A stretch of 64,000 nt of DNA from Verrucomicrobiales bacterium (lineage in GTDB: Bacteria > Verrucomicrobiota > Verrucomicrobiia > Verrucomicrobiales > DEV007), in the NCBI GenBank assembly GCA_030730365.1, contig JANQVJ010000040.1, positions 85,155 to 149,154 on the forward strand, in the 5' to 3' direction. Both the position numbers and the translations under genes were made by a program. The number at the start of each line of letters is the position of its first letter. Position 1 is the first letter of the stretch. The notes beneath the pieces were generated by a model. That model searched no databases. It was not told the DNA's origin and worked only from the letters and a program-made list of their open reading frames with translations. This document shows positions 56,261 to 64,000 of the stretch, piece after piece.

Positions 56261-56679
56261 GTGAGCCTTTTGCCATCACGACAAATTCCGCCGAAGAGAT
56301 GATCGCCGCGGGGGAGCGGTTCGCCGCGAAATTGCGGGCCGGCGATGTCGTCGCGCTCAATGGTGATCTAGGGGCGGGCAAGACTCATTTTTCCAAAGGA
56401 CTCGTCGCTGGTCTCGGGGCGGACGAGGACGTCACCAGTCCAACCTTTCCCCTTGTGCAGGAGTATCTCTCGGGGCGCATTTCCATTTATCACTTTGATT
56501 TTTACCGGCTCGAATCGACCGCTGAACTTATCTCACTGGGGTGGGATGACTACCTCGACGAAGGCGGAATCATCCTCGCCGAATGGGCCGACAAGTTCCC
56601 CGAAGTCCTCCCTGACACTACGATCCGGCTTGATTTCGTGATCGAAGGGGCCGGCCGCCACAGCGTGAAAATCCGATGA
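56257..56679 (+). CDS. tsaE: tRNA threonylcarbamoyladenosine biosynthesis ATPase TsaE
   Basis: GDVVALNGDLGAGKTHFSKGLVAGLGADEDVTSPTFPLVQEYLSGRISIYHFDFYRLES...LGWDDYLDEGGIILAEWADKF; ATGA overlap with thiL. Confidence 0.96.
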   Translation: MSEPFAITTNSAEEMIAAGERFAAKLRAGDVVALNGDLGAGKTHFSKGLVAGLGADEDVTSPTFPLVQEYLSGRISIYHFDFYRLESTAELISLGWDDYLDEGGIILAEWADKFPEVLPDTTIRLDFVIEGAGRHSVKIR

Positions 56680-57299
56680 TCCTCGCCCTCGAAACATCCA
56701 CCCGGGATGCCTCCCTTGCGGTGCGGGATCGCGCAACGGGCGCCCTCGTCCACGAGTCTGTCTTCACGACCGAGCGAGCGCACAACGCCGTCATCTTCGG
56801 TCCGGTCGAGACGATCGTAAAGGAGTACCGCGACCGCCTCACTGGCATCGTCGTCGGGCTCGGTCCCGGTTCCTATGGTGGGGTCCGTGTCGGCATCGCG
56901 GTGGCAAACGGGCTCAGCATCGCAATGGGACTGCCTCTCGCGGGACGATCCTCGCTCGAGGCGTGGGACACGGAGTCGGATTCCTACCTCGTCATCGGGG
57001 ACGCGCGGCGCGGGACTTTTTTTGTCGCCGAAGTGCTCGATCGTCAGTTGCAGAACGAACCCGCCCTGATCGACGCGGCAGAGATCAACGCTTATCTGGC
57101 GCCTCTGCGCGAGAGAGGGCTGTATCTTTACACGCCCGATCCAAAAGTGACCATGATCCTGCCGGATGCGCGGCTCTCTTTCCCGTCTGCGGCGAGGCTG
57201 GCAGTTCTCTTTGGCGACGGGGATTTTGAGAGCGGGACGGTCGTCCTCGAGCCCCACTATTTGCGAGCGCCTTTTATTACGATGCCAAAGGCGAAGTGA
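56676..57299 (+). CDS. tsaB: tRNA threonylcarbamoyladenosine biosynthesis protein TsaB
   Basis: MILALETSTRDASLAVRD...GIVVGLGPGSYGGVRVGIAVANGLSIAMGLPLAGRSSLEA; ATGA overlap with tsaE. Confidence 0.95.
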   Translation: MILALETSTRDASLAVRDRATGALVHESVFTTERAHNAVIFGPVETIVKEYRDRLTGIVVGLGPGSYGGVRVGIAVANGLSIAMGLPLAGRSSLEAWDTESDSYLVIGDARRGTFFVAEVLDRQLQNEPALIDAAEINAYLAPLRERGLYLYTPDPKVTMILPDARLSFPSAARLAVLFGDGDFESGTVVLEPHYLRAPFITMPKAK

Positions 57300-57329
57300 G
57301 GGGGCGGGGGAACGCCTCGTCGCGGAGAG

Positions 57330-57426
57330 GAAGGCGACGGCATCGTCGCCTTCGAGGCCCCGACATGCCGCTTGCCCCTAAGCTTCGCTGTCCCGGTATC
57401 GATAGCGCCATACCGGTGGAGCGGCA
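57330..57426 (+). promoter_or_regulatory. Structured intergenic element upstream of carB
   Basis: gaaggcgacg-gcat-cgtcgccttc (57330-57353, perfect 10-bp stem); nested tgccgct...ccggtat...ataccgg...agcggca (57366-57426). Confidence 0.4.
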
Positions 57427-57733
57427 GACATGACCCCTCGCGCTACTCCATGCACCGATCCTGCCGTGACGGGAAGGAGTCATCCGCGTGAGTGATTTGA
57501 CCCTTTGCGGGCGAGATGTCATATTTTGTTAAATTGGGAACAGTATTGCTATTGATTATCCAGTGGGGAAAAATCAAGTTTCCCGCGCAACTAATTGCCG
57601 GAGGGAGGCCCGTTGCGGGGCGAAGACCTTGAGGAGGAGGTCATTCGGGCGATTCATCGGGTGAAAAACAGGTTTCGCGATTGCGATTTCCCTCGCCTCA
57701 TGCAAGGGGTGACAGATTTTAGCTTTCTGGGAA

Positions 57734-60700
57734 ATGCCGCGAGACACATCGATTCAAAAAATTCTACTGATCGGTTCAGGGCCCATCGTCATCGGACAGG
57801 GTTGCGAGTTTGACTATTCGGGCGTTCAGGCCTGCAAGGCGCTGCGCGAAGAGGGATACTCTGTCATCCTCGTGAACTCGAACCCGGCCACGATCATGAC
57901 CGATCCCGAGTTCGCGGACCGCACCTACATCGAGCCCATCACTGCTGCGGTGGTCGAGAAGATCATCGAAAAGGAAAAGCCCGACGCGCTCCTTCCCACG
58001 CTGGGAGGTCAGACCGCTCTCAACACGGCCATGGAGCTGGTGCGCTCGGGCTTTCTGGAAAAGGCGGGCGTCCGTCTTATCGGTGCGAATGCCGAGGCGA
58101 TCGAGAAAGGGGAGGACAGACTTCTTTTCAAAGAGGCGATGATTCGCATCGGCCTCGACATGCCACACTCGGGCGTCGCCCACACCCTCGAGGAAGCGCA
58201 TGCCATTGCCCTTGAGATCGGCTCTTTTCCTCTCATCATCCGTCCGGCCTACACCCTCGGCGGTAGCGGCGGCGGGATCGCCTACAACCGCGAAGAATTC
58301 GAAACCATTGTCGCCCGCGGGCTCGATCTTTCCCCCGTGACCGAAGTCCTCGTCGAGGAATCGCTCCTCGGATGGAAGGAATATGAGATGGAGGTCATGC
58401 GCGACAAGGCCGACAACTGCGTCATCATCTGCTCGATCGAGAACCTCGATCCCATGGGCGTGCACACGGGTGACTCTATCACCGTGGCCCCGGCGCAGAC
58501 CCTGACAGATCGCGAATACCAGATCATGCGCGACGCCTCTTTTGCCGTTATCCGCGAGATCGGAGTCGAGACGGGGGGGTCAAATATTCAGTTTTCCATC
58601 AATCCGGACAACGGTCGTATGATCGTCATCGAGATGAACCCGCGTGTCTCGCGCAGCTCGGCCCTCGCCTCGAAAGCGACCGGATTCCCCATCGCGAAGA
58701 TCGCCGCCAAGCTCGCGGTCGGCTACACCCTCGACGAGATCCGCAACGACATCACCCGCGAGACCCCGGCGAGCTTCGAGCCCACGATCGATTATGTGGT
58801 GACGAAGTTGCCGCGCTTCACCTTCGAGAAATTCCCGGGCGCCAACGAGACGCTCACCACGCAGATGAAGTCGGTTGGTGAAGCCATGGCGATCGGCCGG
58901 ACTTTCAAGGAGAGCCTGCAAAAGGCTCTGCGTAGTCTTGAGATCAAACGCTTCGGTCTCATCGGAGACGGCGCCGACGTCCAAGTAGACGACGAGACCC
59001 TCACCACCAAGCTCAGTGTGCCGAACGCCGAGCGCATTTTCTACCTCGCCCAGGCCTTCGCGCGCGGGTGGGAAATCGAGAAGGTCTTTTCTCTCACGAA
59101 GATCGACCGCTGGTTCCTGCGTCAGATCGAGGAGATCGTGAAAGAGCAGCAGCAACTCGCCTCCACGGACCTCCGCAAGGCGAAGAAACTCGGCTTTTCC
59201 GATCGCCAAATCGCGATTTCCAAAGGCATCACCGAGGCTGCGGTCCGTGCCGAACGCAAGGCAGCCGGAGTCATCCCGACCTACCGCCTCGTCGACACCT
59301 GTGCGGCGGAGTTCGAGGCCTTCACGCCCTACTACTATTCCACCTACGGAATCGAGGACGAAGTCCGCGAGAGTGATCGCAAGAAGGTCATCATCCTCGG
59401 TGGCGGTCCGAACCGCATCGGGCAGGGGATCGAGTTTGATTACTGCTGTGTCCACGCCAGCTTCGCGCTGCGCGAACTCGGCTTCGAGACGATCATGGTC
59501 AACTCGAATCCCGAGACCGTCTCAACCGACTACGACACTTCGGATAAACTTTATTTCGAGCCTCTCACCCTCGAAGATGTGCTCAACATCTACGAACGTG
59601 AGAATCACGATGACCAGGTCCTCGGGGTCATCGTGCAGTTCGGCGGCCAGACCCCGCTGAACCTCGCCAAAGGCCTTGAGGAAAACGGCGTCCGTATCAT
59701 CGGCACCTCGCCCAAGAGCATCGAGCTCGCCGAGGACCGCAAAATGTTCGCCAAACTTCTCGATGACCTCGGTCTGCACCAGGCCCCCAGTGGCACCGCG
59801 ACCTGCCTTGAAGAGGCCCTCGCCATCACCGCGGTGATCGGCTACCCCAGCCTGGTGCGTCCGAGTTTCGTCCTCGGCGGTCGCGCCATGCAGATCGTTT
59901 ACAGCGACGCCGAGCTGACCCATTACATGCGGAACGCAGTCGATGCCACGCCCGACCGTCCCGTTCTCGTCGATCGCTTCCTCGAAGACGCGACCGAGGT
60001 CGATGTCGATTGCATCAGTGACGGCGAGACCACCGTGATCGGTGCAATCATGGAGCACATCGAGGAAGCCGGGATCCACTCGGGCGACTCGGCCTGTGTC
60101 ATCCCGCCCTTCTCTCTCAGTGCCGCGATGCAGGATCGCATCCGCGACGCTGCCAAGAAACTCGCCGTTGCCCTCGAGGTGCGCGGACTCATGAACATGC
60201 AGCTCGCCGTGAAAGGCGACGACCTCTATGTCATCGAGGTCAATCCTCGCGCCAGCCGCACCGCGCCTTTCGTCAGCAAGGCTATCGGCGTGCCGCTTCC
60301 GAAACTTGCCGCCAAGATCATGGCCGGGAAGACTCTCAAAGAACTCGGATTCACCGAGGAAGTGCATCCGGCCCATTACAGCGTGAAGGAGGCGGTTTTC
60401 CCCTTTAGCAAGTTCACCGGCGTCGACATCATCCTCGGCCCCGAGATGAAGAGCACCGGCGAAGTCATGGGCATCGACGCGGACTTCGGACTCGCCTTTG
60501 CCAAGAGCCAGATGGCCGCCGGAGGAACGCTCCCGACTCAGGGTAATGTTTTCATCAGTGTCAAAGAAACCGATAGGCCCAACGTCGTCCGTCTCGCGAG
60601 AGGATACGCCGAACTGGGCTTTACGATCTTTGCGACGAGTGGAACCGGCAGCGAGATCAGCGCTGCCGGCATCGAGGTGAACATTCTCCCCAAGCTCGCG

Positions 60701-60940
60701 AGTGGCCAGCGACCCAACGTCATCGACCTGATGAAAAATGAAGACATGGCGCTCATCATCAACACTCCCAGCGGCAAAAACCCGCGGGCCGACGAGGTCA
60801 AGATCCGCACCGCCGCGATGCAGAACCGCATCCCCATCATGACGACCCTGCGCGGCGCCGACGCCGCCTTGCGAGCGATCAAGTCCTTGCAGGGTAGTAA
60901 AGTGGAAGTGCGGGCGTTGCAGGAGTATCACTCGATCTGA
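57734..60940 (+). CDS. carB: Carbamoyl-phosphate synthase large subunit
   Basis: [61 protein letters not shown]...[16 protein letters not shown]...second half [62 protein letters not shown]. Confidence 0.99.
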   Translation: MPRDTSIQKILLIGSGPIVIGQGCEFDYSGVQACKALREEGYSVILVNSNPATIMTDPEFADRTYIEPITAAVVEKIIEKEKPDALLPTLGGQTALNTAMELVRSGFLEKAGVRLIGANAEAIEKGEDRLLFKEAMIRIGLDMPHSGVAHTLEEAHAIALEIGSFPLIIRPAYTLGGSGGGIAYNREEFETIVARGLDLSPVTEVLVEESLLGWKEYEMEVMRDKADNCVIICSIENLDPMGVHTGDSITVAPAQTLTDREYQIMRDASFAVIREIGVETGGSNIQFSINPDNGRMIVIEMNPRVSRSSALASKATGFPIAKIAAKLAVGYTLDEIRNDITRETPASFEPTIDYVVTKLPRFTFEKFPGANETLTTQMKSVGEAMAIGRTFKESLQKALRSLEIKRFGLIGDGADVQVDDETLTTKLSVPNAERIFYLAQAFARGWEIEKVFSLTKIDRWFLRQIEEIVKEQQQLASTDLRKAKKLGFSDRQIAISKGITEAAVRAERKAAGVIPTYRLVDTCAAEFEAFTPYYYSTYGIEDEVRESDRKKVIILGGGPNRIGQGIEFDYCCVHASFALRELGFETIMVNSNPETVSTDYDTSDKLYFEPLTLEDVLNIYERENHDDQVLGVIVQFGGQTPLNLAKGLEENGVRIIGTSPKSIELAEDRKMFAKLLDDLGLHQAPSGTATCLEEALAITAVIGYPSLVRPSFVLGGRAMQIVYSDAELTHYMRNAVDATPDRPVLVDRFLEDATEVDVDCISDGETTVIGAIMEHIEEAGIHSGDSACVIPPFSLSAAMQDRIRDAAKKLAVALEVRGLMNMQLAVKGDDLYVIEVNPRASRTAPFVSKAIGVPLPKLAAKIMAGKTLKELGFTEEVHPAHYSVKEAVFPFSKFTGVDIILGPEMKSTGEVMGIDADFGLAFAKSQMAAGGTLPTQGNVFISVKETDRPNVVRLARGYAELGFTIFATSGTGSEISAAGIEVNILPKLASGQRPNVIDLMKNEDMALIINTPSGKNPRADEVKIRTAAMQNRIPIMTTLRGADAALRAIKSLQGSKVEVRALQEYHSI

Positions 60941-61008
60941 GGGGCGGTCGGTTTGCCGTAAAAGAGGAATTTTTCAGGAAGAAGATTTTTCCCCTTGGAT
61001 TCTGCCTT

Positions 61009-61464
61009 TTGCGGCGTAGGGTAAATGTGTTCAAACGATTACTTATGTTTTGCGATCAAAGCGAATCTGAAGACGGGAGGTGGTCGGGGCTCGAGGGCTT
61101 CGAAGAGGTGACGTCGTCAGGCTCATCCGGACACCGCGGTGTTACACCTCATCCGGCAGAATCGGCCGAATCTGTTAAAGAGGGTGCGTCCGGGACGGCC
61201 CACGCCCTCATCCATCGTGGCTACGAGCGCGAGTTGATTCAGAGCGTTTGGGAATTTGCCGAAATCGTCCCGGGAAATGATCCCGAGATCTGGCGCAAGG
61301 ATGAGTTCGGTGACTGGATTTACCGCTTCGATTACGGACGTCGCTCGTCCGAACTCGGCTGGGAGATTTTCGATCCCGGTGTCGGTCGCCACGCCCAGGG
61401 CGTCTACGCGATGCGACCGATGCAGTGGCAGAGCTACATCCGCCAATACGAGACCTTCGCTTGA
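61009..61464 (+). CDS. Small protein with degenerate HNH-endonuclease-like domain
   Basis: VWEFAEIVPGNDPEIWRKDEFGDWIYRFDYGRRSSELGWEIFDPGVGRHAQGVYAMRPMQWQSYIRQYETFA aligns by eye to WRKDxxGxWIxxxxYGxxxSxxGWEIDHxxP...NLxPMxWxxN of an HNH family, with the DH and N positions changed. Confidence 0.55.
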   Translation: MRRRVNVFKRLLMFCDQSESEDGRWSGLEGFEEVTSSGSSGHRGVTPHPAESAESVKEGASGTAHALIHRGYERELIQSVWEFAEIVPGNDPEIWRKDEFGDWIYRFDYGRRSSELGWEIFDPGVGRHAQGVYAMRPMQWQSYIRQYETFA

Positions 61465-61581
61465 GCGAATTGCTCCGCACTGCCTCCGCGACCGACAGAC
61501 TGCTGGGCCGACGGGGGAATGTTGGTAAATTCCGCTACGGAAGGGATTGCCCTCTGAAGCTTTCTCGCCCGGCATCGTTCC

Positions 61582-62646
61582 TCACCTTCGACCCGGCAGG
61601 GGAGGCGGCAGCCGCCTTGTCGGCGGGAGAGGCGGGGGGAGGAGTTTTCCCGGGGTGATCTTCCCGGAGAGCACGAGCGGATCCTGCCGGCTCAGGGTGC
61701 GGACGATTTCCCGCAGTTCGGTGATGCGCATTTCCCGCGCGGGATCGGACCCGAGACGCTGCCGCTTCTGCTTTTGATAGGCGAGCTCGGTCGCTTCGTG
61801 GAGGAGTCGTTTACGCTTCAAGACAAGTCCGAAGCCCTTTGAGAATCCGCTCAGACTGCTGCGGGTGCGGAAGGTCGCAGCGTCGAGGGCTTGCTCTGCA
61901 CAGAGGACACCGCGGGCGACTTCATCGGAAAGATGGATGCGGATCCAGCGGTTCTCATGGCGCAAGCAAACGACGATCATGGCGATGAACCAGATCATCC
62001 CGATCATGACGCCGAGAACGGCGTAGAGAAGATAGTGACCGCCTAGGGTGGCGAAATAATTGTGGAGGGCGTGGGTGAACATGGCAAGCCCGAGCCCCGT
62101 CGCGGGCCAGAGGAACTTCATTAGCGGGCTCGCCGAGAATTTTCCCAGCGCGAGTCCGACACCAAAAAGTCCGGTGAAAAGAGCATGGAGCATCCCAAAG
62201 ATAAAAGCGCGCAGGAAGAAAAGGAAGATGAGGCTGCCTGCATCAGGCTGACTCGAGAAGTAGAAGATATTTTCCACCGCCGAGAAGCCGAAACCGACCA
62301 TGGTGCCGTAAATGAGACCATCGAGGACCGAGTCGATTTCATCCCGATAACGACGGAAGAGGATGATCAGCCCCAGCCCCTTGAAAATCTCTTCAGTGAG
62401 CGGCGCGAGAAAGCTCGCCGCGTAGAGTTCGCCCATCAGAGAAATCTCACCGCCCTCTCCCGGAGTGGCTCCGAAGACGGTTTGGGCAATGAGGGCGAAG
62501 AAGATCGATGGAACCGCACCCCAGAGAAAAGCGGCGAGCATCAGGGACAAGGGCTCCTTTTCCCAGCGATCAATCCGCCAGACGATGAGGGCGTAGACCG
62601 CCATGGGAATAATGCCGAGAAAGACCGAGGCGAGAAGAAGATCCAT
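61582..62646 (-). CDS. prsW: PrsW-family intramembrane metalloprotease
   Basis: YALIVWRIDRWEKEPLSLMLAAFLWGAVPSIFFALI...LYAASFLAPLTEEIFKGLGLIILF...DSVLDGLIYGTMVGFGFSAVENIFYF...ALFTGLFGVGLAL...ATGLGLAMFTHALHNYFA. Confidence 0.92.
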   Translation of the reverse strand: MDLLLASVFLGIIPMAVYALIVWRIDRWEKEPLSLMLAAFLWGAVPSIFFALIAQTVFGATPGEGGEISLMGELYAASFLAPLTEEIFKGLGLIILFRRYRDEIDSVLDGLIYGTMVGFGFSAVENIFYFSSQPDAGSLIFLFFLRAFIFGMLHALFTGLFGVGLALGKFSASPLMKFLWPATGLGLAMFTHALHNYFATLGGHYLLYAVLGVMIGMIWFIAMIVVCLRHENRWIRIHLSDEVARGVLCAEQALDAATFRTRSSLSGFSKGFGLVLKRKRLLHEATELAYQKQKRQRLGSDPAREMRITELREIVRTLSRQDPLVLSGKITPGKLLPPPLPPTRRLPPPLPGRR

Positions 62647-62701
62647 TTAGGGTTGAGGCTAAGGTCGGGCTTCACGGAAGGCGATGGCTTTACCTGGCAC
62701 G

Positions 62702-62731
62702 AAAAAAGGCGGCCTGTGGGGACCGCCTTTT
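62702..62731 (-). terminator. Rho-independent terminator downstream of nrdA
   Basis: Minus strand aaaaggcgg-tccccacagg-ccgccttttttc. Confidence 0.8.
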
Positions 62732-62764
62732 CGGAAGGACTAAATAACCATTTTTAAACCCGGA

Positions 62765-64000
62765 TCACTGGCAGGCTTCGCATTCGCCTCCGTTAAGGAG
62801 GGCATCGAGGGAGCAGGCCTGTTTCTCGGCATCGGTGAACTCGCGGGGAGCATCGGCGGCGTAGATACGCACTTCCTTGTTCACCTTGGTCGTGGCCTTC
62901 TCGATGTTTGAGGCCTGTTGGGTGCGTAGGTAGTAGGTGGTTTTTAGCCCTTTGTGCCAGGCCGCGCGATACATGTGGGAGAGGGTCTTCAGGTCCGGTG
63001 TCGCAAGGAAGAGGTTCACCGACTGGGACTGGTCGATCCATTTCTGACGACGGGCGGCGGCTTCGATGAACCACTCGTAATCGATCGAGAAGGCGGTCGC
63101 GTATTTCTTCTTCAAATCAGCGGGGATCTCCTCGATGTCGGCTAGTTCACCGTCGTAGTACTTCAGTCGTTCGACCATGTCCTCGCCCCACAGACCGAGG
63201 GCCTTGAGATCGCGGACAAGGTAGGTATTGAGTACGATGAAGTCTCCCGAGAGGTTGCCTTTCACGAAGAGGTTCTTGAAGGTCGGCTCGATACACGGGG
63301 TGCTACCCATGATGTTCGAGATCGTCGCGGTCGGGGCGATCGCGAGGACGTTGCTGTTGCGCATACCCTGACGCTGGATCTTCGCGCGGAGGACGTCCCA
63401 GTCCATGCGACCGCCGCGGGGGACGTCGATGGATTCGCCGCGCTCTTCCTCGAGCATGTCGATGGTGTCGGCAGGCATGATCCCGCGATCCCATTTCGAT
63501 CCTTTAAAGGTCGAGTAACTGCCGCGCTCGGCCGCGAGATCGCTCGAGGCTTCATAGGCGAAATAAGCGATCGCCTCCATGAACTCATCGTTGAACTCTA
63601 CTGCCTCTTCACTCGCGAAGGAGATATTGCGGGCGAAGAGAGCATTCTGCACGCCCATGACACCGAGCCCGACGGGGCGGTGTCGGCTGTTGGCATTCTT
63701 CGCCGCATCGGTCGGGTAGAAGTTGATGTCGATGACGTTGTCGAGGGCACGAACGGCGACGCGGACGGTCTCGCGCAGTTTCACGAGGTCGAGGGTGCCG
63801 TCTTCTTTGATGTGCGTGTCGAGAACAATGGATCCGAGGTTACACACCGCAGTCTCATCGGCTGAGGTATTAAGGGTGATCTCGGTGCAGAGGTTCGAGC
63901 TGTGGATGACACCGACGTGGTCCTGTGGGCTGCGGACGTTGCAGGGATCTTTGAAGGTGATCCAGGGATGACCGGTTTCAAAAATCATCTTCAGCATCTG
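62765..64000 (-). CDS. nrdA: Ribonucleoside-diphosphate reductase subunit alpha, partial (5' end beyond window)
   Basis: [48 protein letters not shown]...[17 protein letters not shown]...[29 protein letters not shown]; redox tail CEACQ. Confidence 0.97.
   Translation of the reverse strand, partial: QMLKMIFETGHPWITFKDPCNVRSPQDHVGVIHSSNLCTEITLNTSADETAVCNLGSIVLDTHIKEDGTLDLVKLRETVRVAVRALDNVIDINFYPTDAAKNANSRHRPVGLGVMGVQNALFARNISFASEEAVEFNDEFMEAIAYFAYEASSDLAAERGSYSTFKGSKWDRGIMPADTIDMLEEERGESIDVPRGGRMDWDVLRAKIQRQGMRNSNVLAIAPTATISNIMGSTPCIEPTFKNLFVKGNLSGDFIVLNTYLVRDLKALGLWGEDMVERLKYYDGELADIEEIPADLKKKYATAFSIDYEWFIEAAARRQKWIDQSQSVNLFLATPDLKTLSHMYRAAWHKGLKTTYYLRTQQASNIEKATTKVNKEVRIYAADAPREFTDAEKQACSLDALLNGGECEACQ

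Noticed and set aside
57595-57813. 72-aa ORF MPEGGPLRGEDLEEEVIRAIHRVKNRF... as a carB leader peptide
   Set aside because: Overlaps the carB start out of frame and has no Arg- or pyrimidine-attenuation-like features; insufficient support.
59522-60931. 469-aa minus-strand ORF
   Set aside because: Antisense to carB; no recognisable motifs, typical of high-GC shadow ORFs.
1-64000. tRNA/rRNA genes, prophage, complete IS transposase, biosynthetic gene cluster
   Set aside because: No sequence or ORF supporting any of these was recognised by eye; tRNAscan-SE and cmscan would be needed to exclude small RNAs.

Overview
The window is about 64 kb of GC-rich bacterial chromosome. Its gene content suggests the Verrucomicrobia/PVC group: a very long GreA-type protein, a TIGR04073-like exosortase-associated protein, sulfatases, GYF_2-domain proteins and Pro/Ala-rich proteins. 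The taxonomic call is inference. The window is densely coding with about 55 credible CDSs, many in short operons with 4-bp ATGA overlaps. Most genes are housekeeping: tcdA, rlmH, queA, ybeY, nnr, accD, pyrD, nadE, pyrG, kdsB, glgP, thiL-tsaE-tsaB, carB, trxA, argE, prlC and a partial nrdA. Accessory content includes two sulfatases with a gene remnant between them, a TonB-dependent receptor, a Wzc-like protein with a destroyed Walker A motif, a HipBA-like module, a CreBC-like two-component system and two CPBP proteases plus PrsW. No tRNA, rRNA, CRISPR array, prophage or complete IS element was recognised. The main leads are: (1) a run of strong hairpins directly upstream of a 90-aa protein resembling a free-standing integrase arm-binding domain (28.78-29.37 kb); (2) two copies, 17.7 kb apart, of the same 36-40 bp palindrome, each in a divergent intergenic region; (3) a 283-bp MITE-like element with terminal inverted repeats flanked by TA; (4) several apparently inactivated enzyme folds (BY-kinase-like, Lon-like, HNH-like) and a minimal RNase III/Mini-III-like protein. 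All family calls come from reading translated motifs and no database search was run.
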